From assembly GCF_037975235.1 (NCBI RefSeq), contig NZ_CP150241.1, positions 2,232,001 to 2,296,000 on the forward strand: 64,000 nucleotides of DNA. The letters run 5' to 3'. Below the pieces are notes generated by a model. That model was not told where the DNA came from, did no database searches, and saw only the letters and a list, made by a program, of their open reading frames with translations. Below, one piece after another: positions 27,717 through 37,240 of the stretch (positions within the stretch are counted from its first letter, which is position 1; each line of letters begins with the position of its first letter). Made by a program: the position numbers and the translations under genes. Source of the stretch: Paenibacillus sp. FSL R5-0341 (GTDB lineage: Bacteria > Bacillota > Bacilli > Paenibacillales > Paenibacillaceae).

Positions 27717-30092
27717 ATGAGTACAGAGCAGCAGTGGAGTGAGGAACAACAACGGGTCAACACGGTGACCGATCAGATTGAGCGCAAGATCACAACGTTA
27801 GAAGATGAAGTAGGTTCCTTCCGGGACGAAGTGGTTGGCATGAGAAAAGACTTCTGGGACGAAGTCACAATGAACTTTAGCGAAGCAGACGATGTTGGTG
27901 AAACTTCAACCAGCATGCGACAGCAGTCACAGGTATTGTCCGATCGGGAGCGAAGCCATCTGAATACAGCGGCTGCGTTGGACAAAATGAAACGACTGCA
28001 TCATTCACCGTATTTTGGCCGGATTGATTTCAAAGAAGATGGATATCCAAATGCAGAACGCATTTATCTGGGTATTGCATCGTTGCTGGATGAGAAGGAA
28101 GAATCCTTTCTGGTTTACGATTGGCGTGCACCGATCTCCAACCTGTATTATGACGGGGCGCCGGGCCCGATCACGTATCATACGCCCAGTGGGGAGATTA
28201 GCGGTGATATCGAGATGAAGCGGCAGTTTGTCATTCGGGACGGACGGATCCGCTTTATGTTTGATACGGGGGTTACGATTGGCGATGAGTTGTTGCAGGC
28301 CGTGCTCAGTCGAACTTCGGATGCACAGATGAAGAGTATTGTAGCGACCATTCAGAAGGAGCAGAACCGGATTATCCGCAATGACCGGACACGCATGCTC
28401 ATTGTGCAGGGCGCAGCCGGCAGTGGCAAAACATCCGCAGCGCTCCAGCGTGTGGCCTATCTTCTCTATAAATACCGCGAGCATCTGCAAGCGGATCAGA
28501 TGGTTCTATTTTCGCCGAACCCAATGTTCAATAGTTATGTTTCTACGGTACTGCCTGAGCTTGGGGAGGAAAACATGTTGCAAACGACCTTCCAGGAGTA
28601 TCTGGAACGCCGTTTGGGTCGGGAATATCAACTGGAAGATCCGTTTATTCAGCTCGAATATGTACTTACGGGCACGCAAGATCCCGATTACGATGTTCGC
28701 ATGTCCAGCATTCGATTCAAGTCGTCCGAATCTTTCCTCAAGGTGATTACACGTTATAAGGAAAGCATGTTGTCAGGTGGCATGAAATTCAAACCGGTTC
28801 GCTTCCAGGGCCGTGCGATTGTCACGTCGGAAGCTATGGCTGAGAAGTTCTACAGTTTTGAGTCGTCCGTTAAGCTGGTGAGCCGACTAGAGATGTTGCG
28901 GGACTGGATGCTGAAAGAACTGTCTGCCTTTGGTAAAGGTGAACTGGATGCGCCCTGGGTCGATCAGCAGCTGGATCTGATGGAGCCAGAGGATCTGCAA
29001 CGTGCCTATCAACGGTTGAAGCGCAAGCAAAAAGGAAAGACCCATACGTTTAATGACTTCGAGCAGGAAAGAGAAATTCTGGCACGTATGGTGGTCAGTG
29101 ACCGACTCAAACCATTGCGAAAATGGATCAAGTCCTTACGATTCGTTGATATAAGACAATTATATGCACATCTGTTCAACGATGAGGCTCAGATGGTACG
29201 ACTGCTTGGTGACGAAGCGCTGCCTGCTCAATGGGATGAAATCTGTAAGATGACTTTACGCAGATTGAAGCTTCAGGAGTTGGCCTATGAAGATATTACG
29301 CCGTACTTGTACCTGCGTGAGCTTATGCTTGGATTCCACATTAACTCCAACATTCGTCATGTTATTATTGATGAGGCACAGGATTATTCTGCATTTCAGC
29401 TGGCCTTTATGAAGAGATTGTTCCCACGGGCGAAAATAACAGCACTTGGTGACTTCAATCAGGCAATCTATGCCCATTCTTCTGTGCTTAGTGGAACAGG
29501 ACCCTTGACTAATCTGTATGGACCTGACAATACGGAAGTGATTGAGTTAACCAGAAGTTATCGTTCTACCCGGGAGATTGTGGAGTTCACCCGTGGTATG
29601 GTGCCTGGAGGGGAAGAGATTATTCCATTTAACCGTAGCGGCGAGAAGCCTAAAGTGATCGTTTCTTCTGATTCGGAGCGTCATATGAATGTCATCACGA
29701 CAGACCTGAAGCATTTGATTGAGGAAGGGTACGAATCAGTTGCAGTTATCTGCAAGACCGCCGAAGAGAGCAGAGATGTACATGCTGCATTGAGCAAGAC
29801 ACTGCCCACAGCACCGAAGTTAATCAAGAAAACGACGCTGGCTTTTGAGCAGGGTGTTCATGTCATCCCGGCATATTTAGCTAAAGGTGTGGAGTTTGAT
29901 GCTGTCCTGATCTATGACGGCTCTGCAGAGCAGTATGCCCAGGAGCATGAACGCAAGTTGTTCTACACGGCTTGTACGCGAGCGATGCATCTGCTTCACG
30001 TCTATTGTGTGGGCACACCGAGTCCGTTCATTACCGCCCAGTCTGAAGAATGGTATGACCTTGGCAAAGTGTCTGCTGCGCAAGTGGACTGA
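27717..30092 (+). CDS. helD: HelD, RNA polymerase-recycling ATPase
   Basis: A 791-residue UvrD/Rep-type motor protein. The N-terminal 75 residues form the coiled coil that HelD inserts into the RNA polymerase secondary channel. Walker A GAAGSGKT (about 237-244), VIIDEAQDYSAFQ (Walker B), LTRSYRSTREIVEF, and C-terminal KGVEFDAVLIYD and YTACTRAMHLLHV are all intact. HelD removes stalled RNA polymerase from nucleic acid. The length is close to the B. subtilis protein. GAGGGGC precedes the ATG. It is a single gene with its own terminator. Confidence 0.9.
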   Translation: MSTEQQWSEEQQRVNTVTDQIERKITTLEDEVGSFRDEVVGMRKDFWDEVTMNFSEADDVGETSTSMRQQSQVLSDRERSHLNTAAALDKMKRLHHSPYFGRIDFKEDGYPNAERIYLGIASLLDEKEESFLVYDWRAPISNLYYDGAPGPITYHTPSGEISGDIEMKRQFVIRDGRIRFMFDTGVTIGDELLQAVLSRTSDAQMKSIVATIQKEQNRIIRNDRTRMLIVQGAAGSGKTSAALQRVAYLLYKYREHLQADQMVLFSPNPMFNSYVSTVLPELGEENMLQTTFQEYLERRLGREYQLEDPFIQLEYVLTGTQDPDYDVRMSSIRFKSSESFLKVITRYKESMLSGGMKFKPVRFQGRAIVTSEAMAEKFYSFESSVKLVSRLEMLRDWMLKELSAFGKGELDAPWVDQQLDLMEPEDLQRAYQRLKRKQKGKTHTFNDFEQEREILARMVVSDRLKPLRKWIKSLRFVDIRQLYAHLFNDEAQMVRLLGDEALPAQWDEICKMTLRRLKLQELAYEDITPYLYLRELMLGFHINSNIRHVIIDEAQDYSAFQLAFMKRLFPRAKITALGDFNQAIYAHSSVLSGTGPLTNLYGPDNTEVIELTRSYRSTREIVEFTRGMVPGGEEIIPFNRSGEKPKVIVSSDSERHMNVITTDLKHLIEEGYESVAVICKTAEESRDVHAALSKTLPTAPKLIKKTTLAFEQGVHVIPAYLAKGVEFDAVLIYDGSAEQYAQEHERKLFYTACTRAMHLLHVYCVGTPSPFITAQSEEWYDLGKVSAAQVD

Positions 30093-30117
30093 CATAACAC
30101 GTTCATATGCATGAAGA

Positions 30118-30147
30118 AGGCTTCCGTTCACAGGAACGGGAGTCTTT
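30118..30147 (+). terminator. Terminator after helD
   Basis: A 12-base stem AGGCTTCCGTTC / GAACGGGAGTCT with a 4-base loop ACAG, then TTCTG. The T tract is short. Confidence 0.75.
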
Positions 30148-30329
30148 CTGTATATGATACATAGATCAGGAAGAAGCTAGCTCGTGAGGAAGTATACGAG
30201 ATGAGGTTCCAGCCAGGTATAGTTGATCGGATTGAACAAAAAAAACTTGACGTGAATTCGTAAGGATTGGGTTCCGTGGATAAATATGACTTCATAATTT
30301 GTATTGAGACACAATGGATGTGATTTTTC

Positions 30330-30358
30330 TTTACACATGAGGTCCAGACTCATATAAT
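30330..30358 (+). promoter_or_regulatory. Sigma-A promoter of the adenine deaminase-like gene
   Basis: TTTACA (30330-30335), exactly 17 bases, then TATAAT (30353-30358). Transcription should start near 30365, leaving a leader of about 40 bases. The rest of the 314-base gap from 30093 holds only the helD terminator and unremarkable sequence. Confidence 0.75.
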
Positions 30359-30406
30359 CGTAACAATATATTTTTTTTGGGATCGTTTATTAAAGGAGGC
30401 AACCAT

Positions 30407-32266
30407 ATGAATAAATCATCTTTTGAACGGCCGCTTATGGCCGATTGTGTACCGGATCTGGTCGCTACAGCCCGGGGAGATTTGCCAGCGACTTTGGTCA
30501 TTCGGGGAGGTACGCTGGTGAACGTAATATCGGGTGAGATCTTGCCTGAGATGTCCATAGCTGTACAGGGAGCTCGAATCGCTTATGTCGGCAAAGATGT
30601 AAGTCACACCATTGGAGAACATACCCGGATTATAGAAGCAAACGGCAAGTATATCGCTCCTGGTTTGCTGGACGGACACTGCCATATCGAAAGTACACAG
30701 ATGAAAGTAACCGAGTTTGCGAGAGCGGTATTGCCTTCAGGCACGACCGGAGGTTTCTTCGACCCACATGAGATCTCCAACGTGCTTGGTCTCAAAGGAC
30801 TGAGACTGATGCTGGATGAAGCACGAACCACACCGATGGCTGCGTATATGCAGGTGGCTTCCTGTGTGCCTTCCACCCATCCGGGACTGGAGACAACGGG
30901 TGCCTATATAGGGCCAGAAGAGGTGGCTGAGGCTCTTTCCTGGGGGCCGGACATGATTGGCCTTGGGGAAGTGATGAACTTCCCAGGGGTCGTCTACGGG
31001 GACGAGACGATGATCGGTGAGATACAGGCGACTCTGCGGGCAGGCAAAGTGGCAGACGGTCACTTTACCTGGGCAGCAGATGACTGGCGTCTGCCAGCTT
31101 ACGCAGCGAGTGGCGTAACAGGGGATCATGAATGTGTGACTAAGGAAGATGTGGTCGAACGTCTGCGACTCGGGATGTACGCGAAGATGCGCCAAGGTTC
31201 GGCATGGCATGATGTAGCAGAGACGATCAAAGCCTGTACCGAGCTTGGACTGGACACACGCCGTATGATGCTGGTGACTGATGACCGAAGCTCTGAATCG
31301 TTGCTCAAAGAAGGGCATATGGACTTTGTTGTTCGTCTGGCAATCTCCCAAGGTGTGAAGCCAGTCACGGCTTTCCAGATGGCAACCATTAACACGGCTG
31401 AGCGCTTTGGTGTTGCGCGCGACATCGGTGCGGTTATTCCCGGCAATATAGCTGATATTATTCTGCTGGACGGCCGTCTGGCGGATGTACGTGTGGGGAT
31501 GACGATTGCTGCCGGGCAAGTTGTGGCCGAGAATGGGAAAATGACAGCGGCCTGGGATAGCTTCACATATCCTGAAGAAGCACTGAATACGGTGAAGTTG
31601 GAAGCTAATATTCAGGCAGAGGATCTGGAGCTGGCTGCACCGATTACAGAGGGTACGATTGGTGCCAAAATCATTCATGTTACAGAGAACCATGTGGATA
31701 CGAAGGAGAAACACCTGCCTGTCACGGTGCAAAACGGCAAGGTTGTGGTTTCAACTTCAGGGGAAGTTTGCAAAATCGCGGTATTGGAGCGTCACAAGCA
31801 AACCGGGAATCGAGCGGTTGCGCTTGTTGGAGGCATCGGATTCACATCGCCAGCGGCGATTGCGATGACGGTTGCTCATGACAGCCACAACCTTTTGATT
31901 ATCGGTAATGATGATGCTTTGATGGCCGAGGCTGGTAACCGTGTCATTCGCATGCAAGGTGGGGTAGCCGTGGTAACGGCTACCGGTGTAACTGAATTCC
32001 CGCTGCGGATTGCAGGTTTGATGTCAACCGAGTCTTTCGAAGTGGTTGCAGCCCAATCAGCAGCAGTCAGTGAAGCTTTACAATCCGCAGGCTGTACGTT
32101 GAATAATGCATTCATGACACTTTCCTTGTTGGCACTGGTTGTGATTCCGGAGCTGCGTTTGTCTGACAAGGGACTTGTGCGGATCTCGGCAGAAGGCATT
32201 GAACTGGTGTCCCTTTTCGATGAAGTGGTGGACGGTACACAGGTAACTCCATCGGGTAATGAATGA
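30407..32266 (+). CDS. Adenine deaminase family protein, YerA-like
   Basis: A 619-residue amidohydrolase. GLLDGHCHIEST supplies the first metal-binding His pair, followed by TGGFFDPHEISNVLG and GLGEVMNFPGV of the adenine deaminase family. The segment expected as DGHAPG in classical Ade is DGHFTWAADDW here, a feature closer to the less-studied YerA branch, so adenine as substrate is uncertain. The C-terminal 200 residues match the adenine deaminase C-terminal domain. The frame opens at 30377, but AAAGGAGG at 30394-30401 fixes ATG 30407. It has its own promoter and terminator. Confidence 0.82.
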   Translation: MNKSSFERPLMADCVPDLVATARGDLPATLVIRGGTLVNVISGEILPEMSIAVQGARIAYVGKDVSHTIGEHTRIIEANGKYIAPGLLDGHCHIESTQMKVTEFARAVLPSGTTGGFFDPHEISNVLGLKGLRLMLDEARTTPMAAYMQVASCVPSTHPGLETTGAYIGPEEVAEALSWGPDMIGLGEVMNFPGVVYGDETMIGEIQATLRAGKVADGHFTWAADDWRLPAYAASGVTGDHECVTKEDVVERLRLGMYAKMRQGSAWHDVAETIKACTELGLDTRRMMLVTDDRSSESLLKEGHMDFVVRLAISQGVKPVTAFQMATINTAERFGVARDIGAVIPGNIADIILLDGRLADVRVGMTIAAGQVVAENGKMTAAWDSFTYPEEALNTVKLEANIQAEDLELAAPITEGTIGAKIIHVTENHVDTKEKHLPVTVQNGKVVVSTSGEVCKIAVLERHKQTGNRAVALVGGIGFTSPAAIAMTVAHDSHNLLIIGNDDALMAEAGNRVIRMQGGVAVVTATGVTEFPLRIAGLMSTESFEVVAAQSAAVSEALQSAGCTLNNAFMTLSLLALVVIPELRLSDKGLVRISAEGIELVSLFDEVVDGTQVTPSGNE

Positions 32267-32314
32267 ACGGAAATGTTGATTAGAGCAAAAGCGTCATTAA
32301 GTTAAGATACATGC

Positions 32315-32339
32315 AAAGCCGCCTCAGGGCGGTTTTTTT
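32315..32339 (+). terminator. Terminator after the deaminase-like gene
   Basis: Stem GCCGCC / GGCGGT with a 4-base loop followed by seven T. Confidence 0.85.
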
Positions 32340-32659
32340 GTGCGTTCCAGGAGAAAACGCTTTCTAGGTCTTCTGGAGCTTGGCTCACATATGGCAATAA
32401 TGACTGAAGTCATGAAGAAAGTAGGGTGAATTTAGAAAATAGCTGATAATTGTGACTTTAGAACTATACATACAGAACTACGAATTCCCGAAATATAATT
32501 ATATGATTCTTTCGTCGTAAGTCTTAGAGATGATATTGCATATAGAAGCAATCCAAATTCGTCGTACTGAAATAAGTCTCCATAAAATGAATATGAAACG
32601 ACACAATTTCATCCGGATTTGCACGTCAGAGCTGTTAACTTCAGAGGGAGTGTACAAAT
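32340..32659. other. Intergenic region, 320 bases
   Basis: No gene or structured element is convincing. A TATAAT near 32494 has no good -35 at standard distance. The ribosome site of the next gene (GAGGGAG) lies at its end. Confidence 0.35.
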
Positions 32660-33580
32660 ATGAAAAGCAAAAGGGGTTACCGTTTTATCTTATTACTCAG
32701 TTGTTTGATCCTGTGTGCGAGTACAGCCTATACTTCGAAAGCCGTTGCCATTGGTTCTGTGGATAGTTATGAAACAATTCATGGAAACCTTGATGTGCCG
32801 GTGAGAGCGACGTGGGTGTGGGACACGACCCAGATTCGAAGTAATCCTCAAGAGGTATTGAATTTTGCGACAACGAACAAGATTAATACGATCTATCTGC
32901 AAATGAACCGGGATGTGAAAATTCCGGATTATAAAAGCTTTATCCGTCAGGCGAGAGCCAAGAATATTGCGGTTGACGTTATGGATGGAAGATCAGCCTG
33001 GGGGCTGACGGAAAGTCGGGAACAGATTGCTTCTTTCCTGGACTGGATCGAAGCGTATCAGGCAGAGGCTCTGCCTAATGAGAAATTTGCAGGTATTCAT
33101 CTGGATATTGAGCCACATGTGCATCCGCAATGGAAAATCAATCAGGCTAGTGTAATTACGCAGTGGCAAGGCAATGTGGAATACATTGTAGGGCGAGCAT
33201 CACGGATGAAGATGCCGGTAGCCGCTGATCTGCCTTTCTGGCTGGATAACTACAAAATTCCGGGTTCAACGATGGCTGTTAGCAGCTGGATGATCCGCAA
33301 ATTTGACTCCATCACCATCATGGCTTACCGCGATACAGCTGCTGCAATCTATAGTGTAGCGAAGGATGAGCTTGCGGAAGCGGCTCTGCTGGGCAAGACG
33401 ATCTCCATAGCTGTGGAAACGAAGCAAAGTAAGGAAGGTGACTTCATTACTTTTTATGAAGAGGGATCTGCTTATATGGAAGCACAATTGAAATTGGTCG
33501 AAAAAATGGCTTCAGCCCATGCATCCTTTAACGGGTTCTCCGTACATGAGTACACTTCATGGAAGACGTTGAAAAAGTGA
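32660..33580 (+). CDS. Secreted TIM-barrel-like protein of unknown function
   Basis: A 306-residue protein with a signal peptide (KSKRGYRF start, hydrophobic 9-23, possible cleavage near residue 30). The mature part reads as an alternating alpha/beta barrel: TWVWDTTQI, NTIYLQMN, IAVDVMDG, FAGIHLDIEPH, PVAADLPFWLD, SITIMAYRD and GKTISIAVETK are successive strands. HLDIEPH resembles the catalytic strand of glycosidase-type barrels, with an acidic pair at the strand end, so a glycoside hydrolase-like activity is possible. I do not recognise the family. GAGGGAG precedes the ATG. The gene is single. Confidence 0.6.
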   Translation: MKSKRGYRFILLLSCLILCASTAYTSKAVAIGSVDSYETIHGNLDVPVRATWVWDTTQIRSNPQEVLNFATTNKINTIYLQMNRDVKIPDYKSFIRQARAKNIAVDVMDGRSAWGLTESREQIASFLDWIEAYQAEALPNEKFAGIHLDIEPHVHPQWKINQASVITQWQGNVEYIVGRASRMKMPVAADLPFWLDNYKIPGSTMAVSSWMIRKFDSITIMAYRDTAAAIYSVAKDELAEAALLGKTISIAVETKQSKEGDFITFYEEGSAYMEAQLKLVEKMASAHASFNGFSVHEYTSWKTLKK

Positions 33581-33599
33581 GATACTGAGAAACTGTTAA

Positions 33600-33712
33600 G
33601 TTTCAAAGCGTAAGGTTGATAGCAGCGAATGAAATGAGTTCTAACTGAGCCAATGTGGCCCAGATCAGTGCGTTAGCTCACTCGTTCGCAGGAAAGTTGA
33701 TGAAGAGGATAT
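33600..33712. other. Possibly structured 3' region
   Basis: Non-coding stretch between the barrel protein and the terminator. TGAG..TAAC near 33636 can pair with GTTA..TCA near 33672, enclosing CTGAGCC / GGCCCAG. This would be a two-part hairpin in the 3' untranslated region. Its significance is unknown. Confidence 0.25.
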
Positions 33713-33756
33713 AGAAGGTGCTTGCAGCTGATCAGCTGTGAGCACCTTCTTCTTTT
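33713..33756. terminator. Bidirectional terminator between convergent genes
   Basis: AGAAGGTGCT and AGCACCTTCT enclose a second stem CAGCTG / CAGCTG. The plus side continues into TTCTTCTTTT; on the minus side the arm is followed by a few T only. It sits between the barrel protein and the AraC regulator. Confidence 0.85.
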
Positions 33757-34675
33757 ATACCTGAACCAGGGCAGATTCCATGGCTACGTTCTCATAGAAC
33801 ATTTTGCGATACTGTGAAGGTGTTGTGGCTTTATGTTTTTTAAATGTAGTGATGAAGTAGCTTAGATGCTCAAAACCCACATCCATCGCGATATCGACAA
33901 TTTTGTGATCCGTATTCTCAAGCTGAACGCAGGCCTGTTGAACGCGGTAATAGTTAATATAATCTACAGGGGTTTTCTGCACCATCTGTTTGAAGAAACG
34001 GCAGAAGTGTCCTTCGCTCATATTGGCCTCATCGGCCAGTTCTTTCAGCTTCAATGGTTCGGGATAACGCTTGTGGATATAGCCGAGCACGGATTTTAGC
34101 CGCTCTACCTTGTCATGACTCCCTGTAGCCACAGTACCTTTGAGCGGAGCAGGTCTCATATGTTCGAACATTCGAGCAAATACAAGATACAGGTATGCTT
34201 TCGTTGACATTTCACACGTTTCTGTTCCAGCAGCATGGTCCGCAAATATGCGTTTCAGGTGATCGAGAATTTCTTGTCCCCAATCCTCATCTGCCTTGAT
34301 ATGAAAAGGGGGAATCACGGTTTTGCGAATCAGTGGGCCGATGAATTTCTCCTGTACCGCATCGAAGGTGCGGCTGCCGAGCAGCTCCGGATTAAACACA
34401 ATGGAAGAGAATACGCAGGGAACTTCGCCCTTCAGATAACCCGCATGAATCTCACCTCGATTGATGAAAATGGCTTCTCCAGCTTGAACCTCAACGGTGT
34501 TCATATCAATCTGAAAGACGGCACATCCTTCGGTAACCATAGTGAACTCCATCTCATCATGCCAATGGCAATCGAGAATGCTATCTCCATTAAGTTGCTG
34601 GATATCAGGGTACACACTGACTGGATACATGGCATTGCCGTGAATTCGGTCTTCCCGTAATCGTTCACGTTCCAT
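33755..34675 (-). CDS. AraC family regulator with N-terminal cupin
   Basis: A 306-residue transcription factor. Residues 25-110 form a cupin sugar-sensing domain (LDCHWHDEMEFTMVTEG, VQAGEAIFINRGEIHAGYL). The last 100 residues are an AraC domain (LADEANMSEGHFCRFFKQM, DVGFEHLSYFITTFKKHKATTPSQYRKM). A minus-strand AAAGGAGG about 8 bases upstream supports the ATG. It is divergent from the alpha-xylosidase gene with a 172-base shared region that contains two palindromes. It probably controls that cluster in response to a sugar; this is inferred from position. Confidence 0.9.
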   Translation of the reverse strand: MERERLREDRIHGNAMYPVSVYPDIQQLNGDSILDCHWHDEMEFTMVTEGCAVFQIDMNTVEVQAGEAIFINRGEIHAGYLKGEVPCVFSSIVFNPELLGSRTFDAVQEKFIGPLIRKTVIPPFHIKADEDWGQEILDHLKRIFADHAAGTETCEMSTKAYLYLVFARMFEHMRPAPLKGTVATGSHDKVERLKSVLGYIHKRYPEPLKLKELADEANMSEGHFCRFFKQMVQKTPVDYINYYRVQQACVQLENTDHKIVDIAMDVGFEHLSYFITTFKKHKATTPSQYRKMFYENVAMESALVQV

Positions 34676-34753
34676 ATCAACGCCTCCTTTTACTGCATTA
34701 TTAATGTAATCGTTTCCAAAGTTTGGTGTTGATGTTCAAGAATCGGATGGTTA

Positions 34754-34817
34754 ATATCAAAATCGTGATATATTTGGTCAAAATAAGAGAAGAAATTCAT
34801 TATTAATATCAATATTA
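34754..34817. promoter_or_regulatory. Paired palindromes in the AraC/xylosidase control region
   Basis: ATATCAAAATCGTGATAT (34754-34771) is a perfect inverted repeat of 6 bases with a 6-base centre. TAATATCAATATTA (34804-34817) is a second near-perfect palindrome about 33 bases downstream, close to the GH31 start. They are plausible operators for the divergent AraC regulator. The region is otherwise AT-rich with no clear sigma-A promoter. Confidence 0.4.
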
Positions 34818-34847
34818 TTATAGTATAACCGAAGGGGGAAAGAAAAC

Positions 34848-37166
34848 ATGAAATTTACTGATGGATTCTGGATGACTCGTGAAGGGTACCAAATTCAAAA
34901 CCCGACTGACATTCGTGATATTGTGCAAAAAGATAATTCTTTGACCGTATATGCGGCAACTAAATATATTCGCAGTAAAGGCGACACGTTGAACGGTACA
35001 TTGCTGAAAGCAACATACAGCTCACCTATGCCTAACGTTATTCGTGTAACTTTGAATCATCATAAAGGCGGAGTGAAAAAAGGGCCTGTATTTGAGCTTA
35101 ACACGCAAGATGCAAACGTTGACATCTCGAAAAATGAACAAGGTGCTGTTTTGAAAAGTGGCAACCTGGAAGTTCAAATCGACAAAACAAACGGTTGGGA
35201 CGTCAGCTTCCTGTATGAAGGAAAACGCATTACAGGTAGCGGTCAAAGAGCAGCTGGTTATATTACAGGACCGAGCAAGGAAGCGTACTTCCGTGAACAG
35301 CTGGATCTTGGCATTGGTGAATATGTTTACGGACTTGGTGAGCGCTTCACGCCGTTTGTTAAGAATGGCCAAATCGTAGATACCTGGAATGAGGACGGCG
35401 GTACAAGCAGTGAGCAGTCCTATAAGAATATTCCGTTCTACTTATCCAATAAAGGATATGGCGTATTTGTAAACCATCCTGAGCGCGTATCGTATGAGAT
35501 TGCATCCGAGAATGTATCTAAAGTGCAATTCAGCGTTGAAGGCGAGACGTTGGAATACTTCATTATCGGCGGTGACAATCCTAAGGATGTACTTAATAAT
35601 TATACGAAATTGACAGGTAAACCAGCGCTTCCACCAGCATGGACATTTGGTCTCTGGCTGACAACATCATTCACAACGGATTATGATGAAGCAACGGTTA
35701 ACCATTTCGTAGATGGCATGGCTGAACGTGATCTTCCGCTGTCTGTATTCCATTTTGACTGCTTCTGGATGAAGGAATACCAATGGTCTGATTTCGTATG
35801 GGATGAAGCAATGTTCCCTGATCCGGAAGGCATGCTTGCACGTCTGAAAGAAAAGGGTCTTAAAATCTGTGCTTGGATCAATCCATATATTGCAGAAAAA
35901 TCTTACTTGTTCGATGAAGGTATGGAGAACGGTTATCTGGTGAAAACAGCGGATGGCAGCGTATGGCAATGGGATATGTGGCAAGCAGGTATGGCTCTGG
36001 TTGACTTCACGAATCCGGATGCTGTGAATTGGTATAAGAGTAAGCTGGAAGTCCTGCTTGATCAAGGTGTAGATTCCTTCAAGACAGACTTCGGCGAAAG
36101 AATTCCGACAGATGTCGTGTACTTCGATGGCTCTGATCCGGTTAAAATGCACAACTATTATACACAGCTCTATAACAAAGCTGTATTTGAATTGCTCGAA
36201 GAGAAAATTGGCAAAAACGAAGCTGCCCTGTTTGCACGTTCTGCAACAGCAGGTGGTCAACAGTTCCCGGTTCACTGGGGCGGCGACTGCTCTTCAACGT
36301 ATGAATCCATGGCTGAATCGCTTCGTGGCGGCCTCTCGCTTGGACTTTCCGGTTTCGGATTCTGGAGCCATGATATCAGCGGATTTGAAAGTACAGCGAG
36401 CCCTGACGTCTACAAACGCTGGGTACAATTCGGACTGTTATCTTCTCACAGCCGCCTGCACGGAAGTACGTCGTATCGTGTGCCTTGGCTGTTTGACGAG
36501 GAGTCTGTGGACGTTGTCCGTGACTTTACCAAACTTAAAATCAGCCTGATGCCATACCTTTACAATTCTGCGGTGGAGTCGACGGTAAAAGGTATTCCGA
36601 TGATGCGCGCTATGCTGCTGGACTTCCCAGAAGATCCAACAACATATAGCCTGGATACCCAATACATGTTTGGTGATTCGATCCTGGTGGCTCCAATCTT
36701 CAACAAGGAAGGCGATGTACGTTACTACCTGCCTGAAGGAACTTGGACGAACTATCTGACAGGAGCGAAAGTACAAGGTGGACGCTGGATCAGTGAAAAC
36801 CATGACTTCAAAACACTGCCAATGATGGTTAAGCCAAACAGCCTGATCGCTGTTGGTGCTGTAGATAGCAAACCGGATTATGACTTTGCCAATGATGTGT
36901 CCTTGCACTTGTTCGAACTGGCTGACGGTCAAACGGCTCAAGCTGTCGTTGTGAACCAAGCTGCTGAACAGGAGCTGACTGTAAACGTTACACGTAATGG
37001 ATCGGTGCTGGAAGTTCGTGCTGAAGGCGCAGGCAAACCATGGAACATCGTGCTTCGCGGCATTGAGAGTGTCTCCAGTGTTGAAGGTGGTTCCCAAGTG
37101 TCTGGTGCAAATGGTGTTGTCGTTACGGCAGCAACAGGCGCAACCTCGCTTACAATCCAACTGTAA
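34848..37166 (+). CDS. yicI: Alpha-xylosidase, GH31 (YicI-like)
   Basis: A 772-residue cytoplasmic enzyme that releases alpha-linked xylose from isoprimeverose-type xyloglucan fragments. The N-terminal beta-sandwich is followed by a TIM barrel with FHFDCFWMKEYQWSDFVWD, nucleophile Asp414 in FKTDFGER and acid/base Asp480 in WGGDCSS. Spacing and length match E. coli YicI (772 residues). AAGGGGGAAAG precedes the ATG, and there is no signal peptide. It leads a cluster with an APH-type protein and a GH3 enzyme and faces an AraC regulator. Together they suggest breakdown of imported xyloglucan or similar oligosaccharides. Confidence 0.93.
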   Translation: MKFTDGFWMTREGYQIQNPTDIRDIVQKDNSLTVYAATKYIRSKGDTLNGTLLKATYSSPMPNVIRVTLNHHKGGVKKGPVFELNTQDANVDISKNEQGAVLKSGNLEVQIDKTNGWDVSFLYEGKRITGSGQRAAGYITGPSKEAYFREQLDLGIGEYVYGLGERFTPFVKNGQIVDTWNEDGGTSSEQSYKNIPFYLSNKGYGVFVNHPERVSYEIASENVSKVQFSVEGETLEYFIIGGDNPKDVLNNYTKLTGKPALPPAWTFGLWLTTSFTTDYDEATVNHFVDGMAERDLPLSVFHFDCFWMKEYQWSDFVWDEAMFPDPEGMLARLKEKGLKICAWINPYIAEKSYLFDEGMENGYLVKTADGSVWQWDMWQAGMALVDFTNPDAVNWYKSKLEVLLDQGVDSFKTDFGERIPTDVVYFDGSDPVKMHNYYTQLYNKAVFELLEEKIGKNEAALFARSATAGGQQFPVHWGGDCSSTYESMAESLRGGLSLGLSGFGFWSHDISGFESTASPDVYKRWVQFGLLSSHSRLHGSTSYRVPWLFDEESVDVVRDFTKLKISLMPYLYNSAVESTVKGIPMMRAMLLDFPEDPTTYSLDTQYMFGDSILVAPIFNKEGDVRYYLPEGTWTNYLTGAKVQGGRWISENHDFKTLPMMVKPNSLIAVGAVDSKPDYDFANDVSLHLFELADGQTAQAVVVNQAAEQELTVNVTRNGSVLEVRAEGAGKPWNIVLRGIESVSSVEGGSQVSGANGVVVTAATGATSLTIQL

Positions 37167-37186
37167 AATGATATAGTAGAAGAAAG

Positions 37187-37212
37187 GACGGTGCCGCAAG
37201 GTGCCGTCTGTT
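37187..37212 (+). terminator. Weak hairpin after alpha-xylosidase gene
   Basis: GACGGTGCC / GGTGCCGTC pairs with two G-U pairs and is followed by only TGTTTGTC. It is probably a leaky terminator or mRNA-stabilising hairpin inside the operon. Confidence 0.5.
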
Positions 37213-37240
37213 TGTCTACGATGATAGGAGATTGAATGAA

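Noticed and set aside
30351..30375. ATATAATC upstream of the adenine deaminase-like gene, reminiscent of the start of a purine riboswitch
   Set aside because: The conserved core that should follow (GATATGG and GTTTCTACC) is absent, and the motif is better explained as the -10 box of a 17-spaced promoter.
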